In this document: positions 1 to 8,529 of the stretch, piece by piece
Layout: every line of letters begins with the position of its first letter
Numbering within the stretch: position 1 is the first letter of the stretch
The notes under the pieces: generated by a model
What the model saw: only the letters and a program-made list of their open reading frames with translations
Database searches by the model: none
What the model was told of the DNA's origin: nothing
Translations under genes and position numbers: made by a program
Assembly (NCBI RefSeq): GCF_026319305.1
Contig: NZ_JAPDMV010000012.1
Coordinates: 1-64,000, forward strand
Direction: 5' to 3'
DNA from: Methylophaga sp. OBS4
GTDB lineage: Bacteria; Pseudomonadota; Gammaproteobacteria; Nitrosococcales; Methylophagaceae
Length of the DNA: 64,000 nt

Positions 1-605
1 CCCCGACTGTCACGCACCATGCGCTTGAGTCCGGGCACACCTGTCAGTACCGCATCATAGGTCAGCTCCAATCCTTCCTGACCGATATCATCAATATTGG
101 TGAAGCCGACAATATGGGAACTCACCTCACCCGCCGGATAATAACGCTTGTATTCACGTTGCAAGGCAACACCACGAATATTCAGTTGTTTAATCTGGTC
201 GGCAAGTTCCGGCGTAATACGACGTTTCAAATACACAAACTCACGCTGCTGGTTGTCAGCAACTTTGTGGTGAATGGTTTTCGTGCCCAGACCCAGCAGT
301 TTGGCAAGTTGCGGCAGTTTGTCATCCGCTACATCCACATCCTGCGGATTAAGCCATACAGAATGTACCGGTGTGCTGATCGCCAGCGGCTCACCATTAC
401 GATCCAGGATCATGCCGCGATGCGCGATTACCGGCACTTTACGCAGATGACGGGCATCGCCCTGATTACGCAGAAAATCAGGGTTCAGCACTTGAATATC
501 GGTCAAGCGCAAGCCCAGACCAACAACCATAACGATAAACATCAGACGCACCAGGTTCAGGCGCCAGAGCCCGACCTGATTAATAGTCTTATGTCTTTTA
601 CTCAT
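1..605 (-). CDS. ftsI: Peptidoglycan D,D-transpeptidase FtsI (PBP3), N-terminal part
   Basis: Septal class B penicillin-binding protein that cross-links division-site peptidoglycan. About 200 N-terminal residues are present; the transpeptidase domain lies beyond the window edge. Visible features: a short basic cytoplasmic start, one membrane segment at about residues 15-34, then the class B PBP motif RGMILDRNG (about 63-71) and the dimerisation-domain block YYPAGEVSSHIVGFTN (about 152-167). The ATG overlaps the ftsL stop as ATGA, as expected for translational coupling in the dcw operon. Truncation is only by the window boundary. Confidence 0.95.
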   Translation of the reverse strand, partial: MSKRHKTINQVGLWRLNLVRLMFIVMVVGLGLRLTDIQVLNPDFLRNQGDARHLRKVPVIAHRGMILDRNGEPLAISTPVHSVWLNPQDVDVADDKLPQLAKLLGLGTKTIHHKVADNQQREFVYLKRRITPELADQIKQLNIRGVALQREYKRYYPAGEVSSHIVGFTNIDDIGQEGLELTYDAVLTGVPGLKRMVRDSR

Positions 606-895
606 GGTTTGATCACCACTGTCATATCAGCCCGGGGCACGCTCATGTTCAAACGTAGTCTGGCCTGTTGCTCAACGCGGCTGGGACTGCCCCAGGTGCT
701 TTGCTCCAGCAACAAACGCCCCCATTCCTCATTCAACAGGTCACGTTTTTTCTCCAGTTGCTGCAACTGCACAAATTCGCTGCGGCTCAGATGTTTGCTA
801 TAAACCACGGCTACAGAGGACACCATCACCAGCGCCATCACCACCAGCAATGGCGTATCAATACGAATATGCTCAAATAGCAGCTTCAGGTTCAT
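602..895 (-). CDS. ftsL: Cell division protein FtsL
   Basis: Small bitopic membrane protein of the FtsQLB divisome subcomplex. The 97-residue product has a short cytoplasmic tail, one membrane helix at about 14-33, and a periplasmic coiled-coil segment rich in Leu, Gln, Glu and Arg from about 38 to 75, as in the family. Its ATG overlaps the rsmH stop (ATGA) and its stop overlaps the ftsI start, so rsmH-ftsL-ftsI are coupled. FtsL is poorly conserved in sequence; identity rests on size, topology and its fixed place between rsmH and ftsI. Confidence 0.93.
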   Translation of the reverse strand: MNLKLLFEHIRIDTPLLVVMALVMVSSVAVVYSKHLSRSEFVQLQQLEKKRDLLNEEWGRLLLEQSTWGSPSRVEQQARLRLNMSVPRADMTVVIKP

Positions 896-1830
896 GCCAG
901 CTTCTCCGCGACACGAAGCACAGCACTGCGCGCCCGGGGGTTTGCCGCCACTTCAGCTTCTGTGGCTTTGACGGCTTTACCTATGACTTTCAAACGTGGA
1001 TTGAGTTGATCGACGGTGACCGGAAAATGCGAGGGCAGATCATCCCCTCTTGCCTGATCACGGAAAAACCGTTTTACAATGCGGTCTTCTAACGAATGAA
1101 AACTGATAACTACCAGCCTGCCGCCAACAGCCAAAACATCAAGCGCCTGTTCCAGTGCGGCTGTTAGTTCACCCAGTTCATCATTGATAAAAATACGAAT
1201 CGCCTGAAACGTGCGTGTAGCAGGGTGTTTATGTTTTTCACGTGAAGGGCTGGCTTTATCAACCAGGTCAGCCAGTTGTTTGGTTGTGGTAATCGGATGC
1301 TCGTCACGACTTTCGACAATGGCACGGGCAATACGTTTGCTGTAACGCTCTTCACCCAAAGTTTTCAGCACATCGGCAATTTCCGCCATATCCGCCTTCG
1401 CCAGCCACTCCGCAGCACTGATCCCCGCTTCGGGGTTCATGCGCATATCCAGCGGGCCATCTTTGAGGAAACTGAAACCGCGACTGGCATCATCCAGTTG
1501 CGGCGAAGACACGCCGATATCCATCAAAATACCTGAAATATCGCCCTGCCAGAGACGGGCATGCACAGCCGTTGCCAGTTCTGAGAATGCGCAATGTTCA
1601 ATTGAAAAACGGGGATCGGCGGCGGCAAGCTGTTTACCGGTAGCAATCGCTTGCGGATCGCGGTCAAGGCCCAACAAACGTCCCTGGACCGATAACAAAG
1701 CCAGAATAGCCTGACTGTGACCGCCACGGCCGAAAGTGGCATCAACATATTTGCCGTCGGCGTTGATAGACAAGGCGGCTAGAGTCTCGTTTAGCAAGAC
1801 TGGCAGATGTTCCGAGTGGCTCTCAGTCAT
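892..1830 (-). CDS. rsmH: 16S rRNA (cytosine(1402)-N(4))-methyltransferase RsmH
   Basis: SAM-dependent methyltransferase that N4-methylates C1402 in the 30S decoding centre (formerly MraW). The 312-residue length matches the family. The SAM-binding motif [11 protein letters not shown] is at about residues 29-39, followed by [10 protein letters not shown]; the insertion domain and the C-terminal [14 protein letters not shown] block are intact. It lies 9 bp after mraZ and overlaps ftsL. RsmI, which 2'-O-methylates the same nucleotide, is also encoded in this window at 14325-15176. Confidence 0.97.
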   Translation of the reverse strand: MTESHSEHLPVLLNETLAALSINADGKYVDATFGRGGHSQAILALLSVQGRLLGLDRDPQAIATGKQLAAADPRFSIEHCAFSELATAVHARLWQGDISGILMDIGVSSPQLDDASRGFSFLKDGPLDMRMNPEAGISAAEWLAKADMAEIADVLKTLGEERYSKRIARAIVESRDEHPITTTKQLADLVDKASPSREKHKHPATRTFQAIRIFINDELGELTAALEQALDVLAVGGRLVVISFHSLEDRIVKRFFRDQARGDDLPSHFPVTVDQLNPRLKVIGKAVKATEAEVAANPRARSAVLRVAEKLA

Positions 1831-1839
1831 AATTCCGCC

Positions 1840-2292
1840 TTATATCGACAGGCTTTCTAATTCAGCCGGTAAAATCTCGTCAAAATCTTCTTCCAGACAT
1901 TCATCCATGAGTTCATTCCAAGTTTGCTCATTCCAAAGTTCAAACTTGTTACCTTGACCAATCATCACCATGCTTTTATCGAGACCTGCAAACTCACGCA
2001 ATTTAGCCGGCAATAAAATCCGGCCATTGCCATCCATTTCACATTCGGTGGCATAGCCGAGCAGCATTCTTTTCAGGCGACGGACTTGCGGATTCAGACT
2101 GGGGAGTGCGGAAAGTTTTTCCTCGACCAGTTCCCATTCGGGTAGGGGATAAAGCTGCAGACAGTGATCAGAATGATCGATAGTGATAACCAGACGGCCC
2201 TCGCAGCAGACGTCCAGATGCTTGCGGAACTTGGCCGGGATAGCCATCCGTCCTTTCGCATCCAGATTGAATGTTGCCACGCCTCGAAACAC
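1840..2292 (-). CDS. mraZ: Transcriptional regulator MraZ
   Basis: First gene of the dcw cluster; an AbrB-fold DNA-binding protein that represses its own promoter in E. coli. The 150 residues hold two SpoVT/AbrB-type repeats (about 5-50 and 75-125), each with the K/N-GR-I/L-x-P signature (AKGRMAIPAKF and GNGRILLPAKL). The start is GTG at 2290-2292: it gives the conserved MFRG N-terminus and has GAGG seven bases upstream, whereas an ATG at 2297-2299 is out of frame. Three direct repeats matching known MraZ boxes lie just upstream, so autoregulation is likely. Confidence 0.95.
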   Translation of the reverse strand: MFRGVATFNLDAKGRMAIPAKFRKHLDVCCEGRLVITIDHSDHCLQLYPLPEWELVEEKLSALPSLNPQVRRLKRMLLGYATECEMDGNGRILLPAKLREFAGLDKSMVMIGQGNKFELWNEQTWNELMDECLEEDFDEILPAELESLSI

Positions 2293-2314
2293 TTGCCATC
2301 CTCAAATAATATGA

Positions 2315-2339
2315 TCCACAAAGATCCACTTTTCCCCAC
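2315..2339 (-). promoter_or_regulatory. MraZ operator boxes (three direct repeats)
   Basis: Read on the minus strand, GTGG(G/A) occurs three times (complement positions 2335-2339, 2325-2329, 2315-2319) with exact 10-bp periodicity. MraZ is known to bind TGGG-type direct repeats spaced by 5 nt. The boxes sit between the predicted -10 element and the mraZ start, where binding would block the promoter. Confidence 0.75.
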
Positions 2340-2347
2340 TTGTCGAC

Positions 2348-2376
2348 ACTATAGGATTGCAAATACATGAAGTCAA
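2348..2376 (-). promoter_or_regulatory. Sigma-70 promoter of the mraZ/dcw operon
   Basis: On the minus strand TTGACT (complement of 2371-2376) and TATAGT (complement of 2348-2353) are separated by exactly 17 bp. Transcription would start around 2340 and run through the MraZ boxes into mraZ. The hexamers differ from consensus at one position each. Confidence 0.75.
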
Positions 2377-2916
2377 GCATCTAAATCAACAAATTCCTCT
2401 TTTTATGACAATGACTTAGAGCCATTTCACAAAAGTGGGAGAAAAGTTTGAGGAGGTATCAGTAAGGACTACTTTTTTATCAAAAAAGTGGCATTGGAAG
2501 TTAAAGTAAATTCTAGATAAGAACACTGCATCGCAAAAAATTCAAATGCTGACCCGCATCACAAATGTGAATATCCGGCAAAAACAATTCGGAAAAACAG
2601 GAAACAAAATAATCAATACGGCAGGTTCAGTCGGGAAACATACTTCCTCTCTCACTCAGCATGCCGGGGGCTGAATTATACCCACTTTTGAACCAAGATG
2701 AGACGCCCCACTCACTTGTTAGCATCAACACCCAAACTAGGGGTCTGCATAAGCCTGGTACGTCCAATTATATAGAATGCTTGCTGAAAACCTTTAAATA
2801 TTTTTTTAATTCCTGATCTGAATTAAAAATTGTCTTATACTCCTCGATAAGAGCTAATAGTTTATGCAAGATGTTGCTGAAGAAGGCACTATCAACAAAA
2901 GCAAAAGGAACTATTT
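2377..2916. other. AT-rich intergenic region between mraZ and coxB
   Basis: No convincing gene is seen in this 540-bp stretch between divergent mraZ and coxB. It contains a perfect AT hairpin, ACTTTTTT / AAAAAAGT with a 3-nt loop (2471-2489), and a TATACT at 2836-2841 that could be the -10 of the cox operon, although I see no good -35. The coxB ribosome site AAAGGAAC lies just before the ATG at 2917. Confidence 0.5.
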
Positions 2917-4035
2917 ATGCGCCGATTCCTGCATGTGTTCTGTATCGCTCTTGCGTTCTGTCCGGGTCAAGCATTTGCTGCCTGGGATTTCAATATGACC
3001 AGTGGTGTAACCAATACCAGTGAAGCGGTATATGGCTTACACATGACAATATTCTATATCTGTCTGGCCATCGCTTTTGTTGTCTTTGGCGTGATGTTCT
3101 GGTCCATTTTCCATCACCGCAAATCAAAAGGTGCTGAATCAGCACAATTTCATGAAAGTACTGTTGTAGAGATAATCTGGACTATCATTCCGTTTGTCAT
3201 TCTTGTTGCAATGGCCGTTCCTGCCACCCTCACACTTATCGACATGTATGACCCCGCTGAATCAGATCTTGATATCCAGGTCACCGGTCATCAATGGAAG
3301 TGGCATTACAAATACATTGGGGAAGATATCGATTTTTTCAGTGTGTTAGCTACGCCCTGGGAAGAAGTAGAGAATAAAAAGCAGAAAAGCCCGCACTATC
3401 TGCGTGAAGTTGATAATGCGCTTGTGGTACCCATCAACAAAAAAATTCGATTTTTGTTTACTTCCAATGATGTGATCCACGCCTGGTGGGTGCCTGATCT
3501 TGCCGTTAAACAAGATGCCATTCCCGGTTTCATTAATGAATCGTGGACCCGTATCAATGAGCCCGGCATTTACCGTGGGCAATGTGCCGAGCTGTGCGGT
3601 AAGCATCACGCTTTTATGCCCATTGAAGTGAAAGCAGTCACCGAGCCCGAATATCTGGCATGGCTGCAACAACAAAAAGAAGAAAAAGTGGCGGCAGGGG
3701 CTGCAGCACAAAAAGAATGGACCATGGATGATCTGATGACCACCGGTGCGACAGTCTATGAGAAAAACTGTGCGGTATGTCATCAAGCTGACGGATCAGG
3801 TGTACCCCCTGCCTTTCCGCCGCTCAATGGCAGCCCTATCGCACAAGGTGACATAGCAGAACATATAAAAATAGTAATGGACGGCAAGCCAGGCACCGCC
3901 ATGGCCGCATTCGGCAAACAACTGTCTGCTGTAGATATCGCCGCTGTCATTACTTATGAACGCAATAGCTGGGATAACCAAATGGGTGACAAAGTGACGC
4001 CTGCCGAAATTCAGGCTGTCATGGATAATCAGTGA
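2917..4035 (+). CDS. coxB: Cytochrome c oxidase subunit II with C-terminal cytochrome c domain
   Basis: Electron-entry subunit of an aa3/caa3-type terminal oxidase in the cytoplasmic membrane. A signal-like segment ends near residue 21, and two membrane helices follow at about 38-64 and 83-108. The periplasmic cupredoxin domain carries the CuA ligands: H188, C223, C227, H231 and M234 in GQCAELCGKHHAFM. A fused cytochrome c domain follows, with the heme c site CAVCH at 285-289, so the subunit can pass electrons from its own c heme to CuA. Length is 372 residues. It is the first gene of the oxidase operon. Confidence 0.97.
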   Translation: MRRFLHVFCIALAFCPGQAFAAWDFNMTSGVTNTSEAVYGLHMTIFYICLAIAFVVFGVMFWSIFHHRKSKGAESAQFHESTVVEIIWTIIPFVILVAMAVPATLTLIDMYDPAESDLDIQVTGHQWKWHYKYIGEDIDFFSVLATPWEEVENKKQKSPHYLREVDNALVVPINKKIRFLFTSNDVIHAWWVPDLAVKQDAIPGFINESWTRINEPGIYRGQCAELCGKHHAFMPIEVKAVTEPEYLAWLQQQKEEKVAAGAAAQKEWTMDDLMTTGATVYEKNCAVCHQADGSGVPPAFPPLNGSPIAQGDIAEHIKIVMDGKPGTAMAAFGKQLSAVDIAAVITYERNSWDNQMGDKVTPAEIQAVMDNQ

Positions 4036-4049
4036 TCAGAGGTCTTTCT

Positions 4050-5627
4050 ATGTACGCACACGCAGAGACAGCACATCACGGACCGGCCAAAGGATGGACG
4101 CGCTGGATTTTCACCACCAATCATAAAGATATTGGCACTTTGTATCTTGTGTTCAGCCTGATCATGTTGTTTATCGGCGGCACGATGGCATTTGTCATCA
4201 GGGCGGAATTATTTCAGCCCGGCTTGCAACTGGTTAATCCGGGCTTCTTTAATCAGATGACAACAATGCATGGTCTGATCATGGTGTTTGGCGCTGTGAT
4301 GCCTGCTTTTGTCGGCTTGGCTAACTGGCAGGTACCTTTGATGATTGGCGCACCCGATATGGCCTTGCCAAGACTGAATAACTGGAGTTTCTGGATTCTG
4401 CCTTTTGCTTTCACAATATTGCTATCAACCTTGTTTATGGATGGTGGCGCACCGGACTTTGGCTGGACTTTTTATGCGCCGCTGTCCACTACCTATGCCC
4501 CACCAAGCGTGACCTTTTTCATCTTTGCCATCCATATGATGGGTATGTCATCAATCATGGGCGCGATGAATGTCATTGTCACAATATTCAATTTGAGAGC
4601 ACCGGGCATGGGTTTAATGCAACTGCCCCTGTTTTGCTGGACTTGGCTTATCACCGCATTTTTGCTCATAGCGGTAATGCCGGTATTGGCCGCGGTTGTA
4701 ACAATGATGTTAATGGATATTCATTTCGGCACCAGCTTCTTCAACGCGGCTGGCGGCGGTGACCCGGTATTATTTCAGCATGTATTCTGGTTTTTTGCCC
4801 ACCCTGAAGTGTATATCATGGTTTTGCCGGCCTTTGGCGTGATCTCCCAGATTATCCCAACCTTTGCCCGCAAACCGCTTTTCGGTTATCACTCCATGGT
4901 CTATGCGACGTTAGCCATTGCCATCTTGTCTTTCGTTGTCTGGGCACACCATATGTTTACCGTTGGCATGCCGCTTGGCGGTGAGCTGTTTTTCATGTAC
5001 ACAACCATGTTAATCGCCGTGCCTACGGGTGTGAAAGTATTCAACTGGGTCAGTACGATGTTCAAAGGCGCCATGACATTTGAAACCCCGATGCTGTTTG
5101 CCATTGCTTTTATCGTTTTATTTACCATCGGCGGGTTGTCCGGTTTGATGCTGGCCATCGCACCGGCTGACTTCCAATATCAGGATACCTATTTTGTAGT
5201 GGCACATTTCCACTATGTGCTGGTACCGGGCTCTGTGTTCGGCATCATCGCGGGAGTCTATTACTGGCTGCCCAAGTGGTGCGGCAAAATGTATGACGAA
5301 ACGCTAGGGCAGGTGCATTTCTGGTTATCTTTTATCGGCGTCAATCTGACCTTTTTCCCCATGCATTTTGTCGGTCTTGCGGGCATGCCGAGACGCATTC
5401 CGGACTACGCCCTGCAGTTTGCTGATTTTAATATGATGACCAGTATCGGGGCTTTCTTGTTCGGCACCACCCAGTTGCTGTTTGTCTACAACATCATCAA
5501 GACCATTCGCAACGGCAAAAAAGCAGAACAACTGCCTTGGGAAGGCGCAAAAGGTCTTGAGTGGACAGTGCCGACACCGGCGCCTTATCACACCTTCACC
5601 ACGCCACCGACGATGAGTGAGAAATGA
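4050..5627 (+). CDS. coxA: Cytochrome c oxidase subunit I
   Basis: Catalytic heme-copper subunit that reduces O2 and pumps protons. The 525-residue product has twelve predicted membrane helices and the hallmark blocks: TTMHGLIMVF (low-spin heme His), FAHPEVYIMVLPAFG (CuB His with the cross-linked Tyr), VWAHHMFTVGM (CuB His pair) and AHFHYVLVPG (heme a3 and a ligands). I chose ATG 4050, which has AGAGG seven bases upstream; a GTG at 4032 overlapping the coxB stop would add six residues but lacks a good ribosome site. The stop overlaps the ctaG start. Confidence 0.97.
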   Translation: MYAHAETAHHGPAKGWTRWIFTTNHKDIGTLYLVFSLIMLFIGGTMAFVIRAELFQPGLQLVNPGFFNQMTTMHGLIMVFGAVMPAFVGLANWQVPLMIGAPDMALPRLNNWSFWILPFAFTILLSTLFMDGGAPDFGWTFYAPLSTTYAPPSVTFFIFAIHMMGMSSIMGAMNVIVTIFNLRAPGMGLMQLPLFCWTWLITAFLLIAVMPVLAAVVTMMLMDIHFGTSFFNAAGGGDPVLFQHVFWFFAHPEVYIMVLPAFGVISQIIPTFARKPLFGYHSMVYATLAIAILSFVVWAHHMFTVGMPLGGELFFMYTTMLIAVPTGVKVFNWVSTMFKGAMTFETPMLFAIAFIVLFTIGGLSGLMLAIAPADFQYQDTYFVVAHFHYVLVPGSVFGIIAGVYYWLPKWCGKMYDETLGQVHFWLSFIGVNLTFFPMHFVGLAGMPRRIPDYALQFADFNMMTSIGAFLFGTTQLLFVYNIIKTIRNGKKAEQLPWEGAKGLEWTVPTPAPYHTFTTPPTMSEK

Positions 5628-6169
5628 AACTGTCTTTGAAACCCACTTCACCGGCAGGTTTAATTGCCATTGTGTTGCTGATGTTTGCATTCGGTTTCAT
5701 GCTGGTGCCGCTTTATGACGTGTTTTGTGAAGTGACCGGTTTGAATGGCAAAACCAGCGGGCCGTATCAAGGGGAAGTAACAGCAACGGCTGTTGGCGAC
5801 AAGAACCGAACCATAAAAGTGCAATTTGTAGCCAACCGTAATGCCAACCTGCCTTGGCATTTTTCGCCACAACAGGAGGAAATCGAACTTGCTGTCGGCG
5901 AGAGAAAACAGACCTCGTTTCAGGTAATTAACACTTACGATACTGCCGTTGTCGCCCAGGCGATACCAAGTGTATCGCCCGCACTAGCGGCAGACTATTT
6001 ACATAAAATTGAATGTTTCTGTTTTCAGCAACAGCCATTGAAGCCGGGTGAAGGAAAAAGTTTTCCGCTGGTATTTTTTATCGATCCGGAACTGCCGAAA
6101 AATATCAGCAAATTAACGTTATCTTATACCTTGTTTGATATTACCAACTCACAAACTGCCGGCAGGTAA
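5624..6169 (+). CDS. ctaG: Cytochrome c oxidase assembly protein CtaG (Cox11)
   Basis: Copper chaperone that delivers copper to the CuB centre of subunit I. It has one N-terminal membrane helix (about 12-32) followed by VPLYDVFCEVTGLNGKT and a periplasmic Ig-like domain with the copper-binding CFC motif in IECFCFQQQPL. At 181 residues it is the usual length. The ATG overlaps the coxA stop as ATGA, so it is translationally coupled to the subunit it serves. Confidence 0.96.
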   Translation: MKLSLKPTSPAGLIAIVLLMFAFGFMLVPLYDVFCEVTGLNGKTSGPYQGEVTATAVGDKNRTIKVQFVANRNANLPWHFSPQQEEIELAVGERKQTSFQVINTYDTAVVAQAIPSVSPALAADYLHKIECFCFQQQPLKPGEGKSFPLVFFIDPELPKNISKLTLSYTLFDITNSQTAGR

Positions 6170-6184
6170 ATAATGCCAGAATAG

Positions 6185-6283
6185 AAACCATCTTAAACAG
6201 CGAGCACAGTATCGGCAAAACTAGCAGGAGTAGCGCAAGGATGCAGCGTTTACGAAGCTAAAGATGTAATTCCGAGATGGTTT
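6185..6283. repeat. Inverted repeat spanning the ctaG-coxC spacer
   Basis: AAACCATCT (6185-6193) and AGATGGTTT (6275-6283) are perfect 9-bp inverted copies 81 bp apart, bounding most of the 139-bp spacer in an otherwise tightly packed operon. No gene is evident inside. It may be a small inserted element or an mRNA structure; I cannot tell which. Confidence 0.4.
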
Positions 6284-6308
6284 GCAGGCGAGTAAGGGGG
6301 AACAAGTA

Positions 6309-7199
6309 ATGGAGCATTCACCACAAGCGTATTACGTCCCGGCGCAAAGCCACTGGCCCATTATTGGCGCGGTCGGATTATTTTTCACATTCGGCGGGGC
6401 CGGCTTGTTCCTGCATAGTTTACAGCAAGGCCAGCCCAGTCTGTTCGGTCAAATCATACTCTTTTCAGGCGTGTTGATTATGGCGGGCATGTTGTTTGGC
6501 TGGTTCGCCACCGTTATTGCTGAAGGCCGTAAAGGCTTATATTCACCACAACTGGATCTGTCATTTCGTTTCGGCATGTCCTGGTTTATTTTTTCTGAAG
6601 TCATGTTCTTTTTTGCCTTTTTCGGCGCTTTGTTCTATGTCCGTGTTTTTGCCGTGCCCTGGCTGGGCGGCGAAGGCGATAAAGGACTATCCAACATGCT
6701 GTGGCCGGATTTCAACGCGGCCTGGCCATTGCTGCATGCACCCGATACCGGGCAATTCACACCCATTAAGGACATCATCGATCCCTGGCATGTACCGGTG
6801 ATCAATACCGTCTTGCTGGTTACATCAAGTGTGACCTTGGTTATTGCGCATAAGGCGCTTAAACAAGGTAAACGCAACATGATAAAGCTATGGCTGGGTA
6901 TTACTGTCGTGCTTGGCGTGAGCTTCCTCGGTCTACAGATGACTGAATATGCCGAGGCCTATAAACATCTTGATTTAAAACTAAGTTCAGGCATTTATGG
7001 CGCCACTTTTTTTCTGCTGACCGGCTTTCATGCGGCACATGTGACGATTGGCAGTATTATTTTATTTGTTTTGCTGTACAGGGTCTTCAAGGGCCATTTC
7101 ACCCAAGAAAACCACTTTGCTTTTGAAGCAGGTTCCTGGTATTGGCACTTTGTAGATGTTGTCTGGATATTGTTATTTACACTGGTTTATCTGGTTTAA
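6309..7199 (+). CDS. coxC: Cytochrome c oxidase subunit III
   Basis: Third core subunit of the oxidase, a seven-helix membrane protein thought to stabilise proton uptake into subunit I. The 296-residue product shows the family blocks FGMSWFIFSEVMFFFAFFGA and TGFHAAHVTIGSI, and ends with a helix containing WYWHFVDVVWILLFTLVYL. ATG 6309 is preceded by AAGGGGG with an 8-base spacer. An in-frame ATG at 6282 has no comparable ribosome site. Confidence 0.96.
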   Translation: MEHSPQAYYVPAQSHWPIIGAVGLFFTFGGAGLFLHSLQQGQPSLFGQIILFSGVLIMAGMLFGWFATVIAEGRKGLYSPQLDLSFRFGMSWFIFSEVMFFFAFFGALFYVRVFAVPWLGGEGDKGLSNMLWPDFNAAWPLLHAPDTGQFTPIKDIIDPWHVPVINTVLLVTSSVTLVIAHKALKQGKRNMIKLWLGITVVLGVSFLGLQMTEYAEAYKHLDLKLSSGIYGATFFLLTGFHAAHVTIGSIILFVLLYRVFKGHFTQENHFAFEAGSWYWHFVDVVWILLFTLVYLV

Positions 7200-7258
7200 T
7201 AAAACCCGGTAGTGAATATATTAATTTTTTAATGGAGTCAGCATCAGAGAGGATTGTG

Positions 7259-7966
7259 GTGACAAATAATCGCGTTATATGGTCATGTTTTGGTTGGAAA
7301 ATATCAGTACATGTAGCCTATTTTGTGTTTGTTTGCTGCGCCATGGTTTTATGTCTCTCATTAGCCTACTGGCAGTGGCAGCGTGCCCAGGCTGCGGATT
7401 TACGTTACAGCCATTACCTAAAACAATCGTCACAGCCGGCTTCCCCATTATCAGATTCGCCACAGGACTACCAAAAGGTATCGATAGCCGGCGAGATCAA
7501 AAAACTTTTTTTCCTTGATAATCAAATATATCAAGGTTCCGCCGGACGGCATGTATTGGCGGCAGTACAAACTAATCAATCCCTGCTGTTGGTCAATTTG
7601 GGCTGGCAACCCAAACAAGCCCAATTCACTTTACAGGATGAACTTCCTCAATATATTGCAGTGCAAGGTTTAATAAAAAAACCGCAGCCCGGGTTTATGT
7701 TGCAGGCTGCCGACCAGGATCCAGTCTGGCCTCAAGTTATGCAGCAGGTTCAAATACCGTTATTAAATGACTATTACGGTTACCAGCTATCCCCTTTCGT
7801 TTTACATACTGAAGCACCCGTTGCCGGTTTAATACCGGTACCTTTAACAATGGAAAATAAATATCCCATGCATTTGGGTTATGCCATTCAGTGGTTGCTG
7901 ATTGCTGGTGCCTGTCTTTTCGGTTTTATCTATGTTTGTCAACGAGAGCAAAAAGAAAATGAATAA
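7259..7966 (+). CDS. SURF1 family cytochrome oxidase biogenesis protein
   Basis: Membrane assembly factor that helps place heme a in subunit I. Two membrane helices flank a periplasmic domain: about residues 12-32, ending in LAYWQWQRA, and a C-terminal one in MHLGYAIQWLLIAGACLFG. Both are SURF1 signatures. I chose GTG 7259 because AGAGAGGA ends six bases upstream (235 residues); an ATG at 7232 is possible but lacks a ribosome site. The stop overlaps the next gene by 8 bp. Codon use and length are normal for the family. Confidence 0.9.
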   Translation: MTNNRVIWSCFGWKISVHVAYFVFVCCAMVLCLSLAYWQWQRAQAADLRYSHYLKQSSQPASPLSDSPQDYQKVSIAGEIKKLFFLDNQIYQGSAGRHVLAAVQTNQSLLLVNLGWQPKQAQFTLQDELPQYIAVQGLIKKPQPGFMLQAADQDPVWPQVMQQVQIPLLNDYYGYQLSPFVLHTEAPVAGLIPVPLTMENKYPMHLGYAIQWLLIAGACLFGFIYVCQREQKENE

Positions 7967-8501
7967 GAAAGCGTGGTTGTTTAAAGCCATTTGGCTCATC
8001 ACTCTACTGCCTTTAGTCATTGCCTGGCTAATGGCCTACTCTGGTATCGGCTTGCCGCCGTCCACCAAAAATAACGGTATGTTAATGCCTGCCGGCATCC
8101 AGGTTCCGACAAACTTAACTGATATACAACAGGGCAAATGGGGGTTGTTAGTGGTCAGTGATACCTGCGATGAGCAATGTCAGCAGCAAGTCTACCGTAT
8201 GCAGCAATTACACAAGTCGATGGGCCAGCACTATGACCGGCTTCAGTCAATTTGGTTATCTGCTGAGGGCCAGTCTGAAATCAACGACTTGACTGTAGAT
8301 ATTGACTTTACGCAAGTGCACAAAATAAATAATAACGCACTATTCCGTTGGTTTAACCAGCAGGCATTAGCCTGGCAGGATCAGAGTATCTGGTTGATTG
8401 ACCCCAATGGCATATTAGTGATGCGCTTCCAGCCGGAGTTAACAGGCAAACAGATGATGGCAGACATAAACTGGCTGCTAAAAGCATCAAGAATTGGATA
8501 A
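7959..8501 (+). CDS. Membrane-anchored Sco-like protein with CxxxC
   Basis: A 180-residue protein with one N-terminal membrane helix (about 8-28) and a periplasmic domain of thioredoxin-like character. It has C70 and C74 in DTCDEQCQQQ, the same CxxxC spacing as the copper site of Sco1/SenC, then a later IWLIDPNGILVMRF strand like thioredoxin-fold reductases. It lies between SURF1 and ctaA, and no canonical Sco1 gene follows ctaB, so a role in CuA assembly is a reasonable inference. Overall similarity to Sco is weak and function is unproven. ATG 7959 overlaps the SURF1 stop by 8 bp. Confidence 0.8.
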   Translation: MNKKAWLFKAIWLITLLPLVIAWLMAYSGIGLPPSTKNNGMLMPAGIQVPTNLTDIQQGKWGLLVVSDTCDEQCQQQVYRMQQLHKSMGQHYDRLQSIWLSAEGQSEINDLTVDIDFTQVHKINNNALFRWFNQQALAWQDQSIWLIDPNGILVMRFQPELTGKQMMADINWLLKASRIG

Positions 8502-8529
8502 AACACTGTTTCAGGCACGCAGGCAAAAA

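Noticed and set aside
114-1714. Several plus-strand open frames over ftsI, ftsL and rsmH
   Set aside because: They run antisense to well-supported dcw genes and show no family signature.
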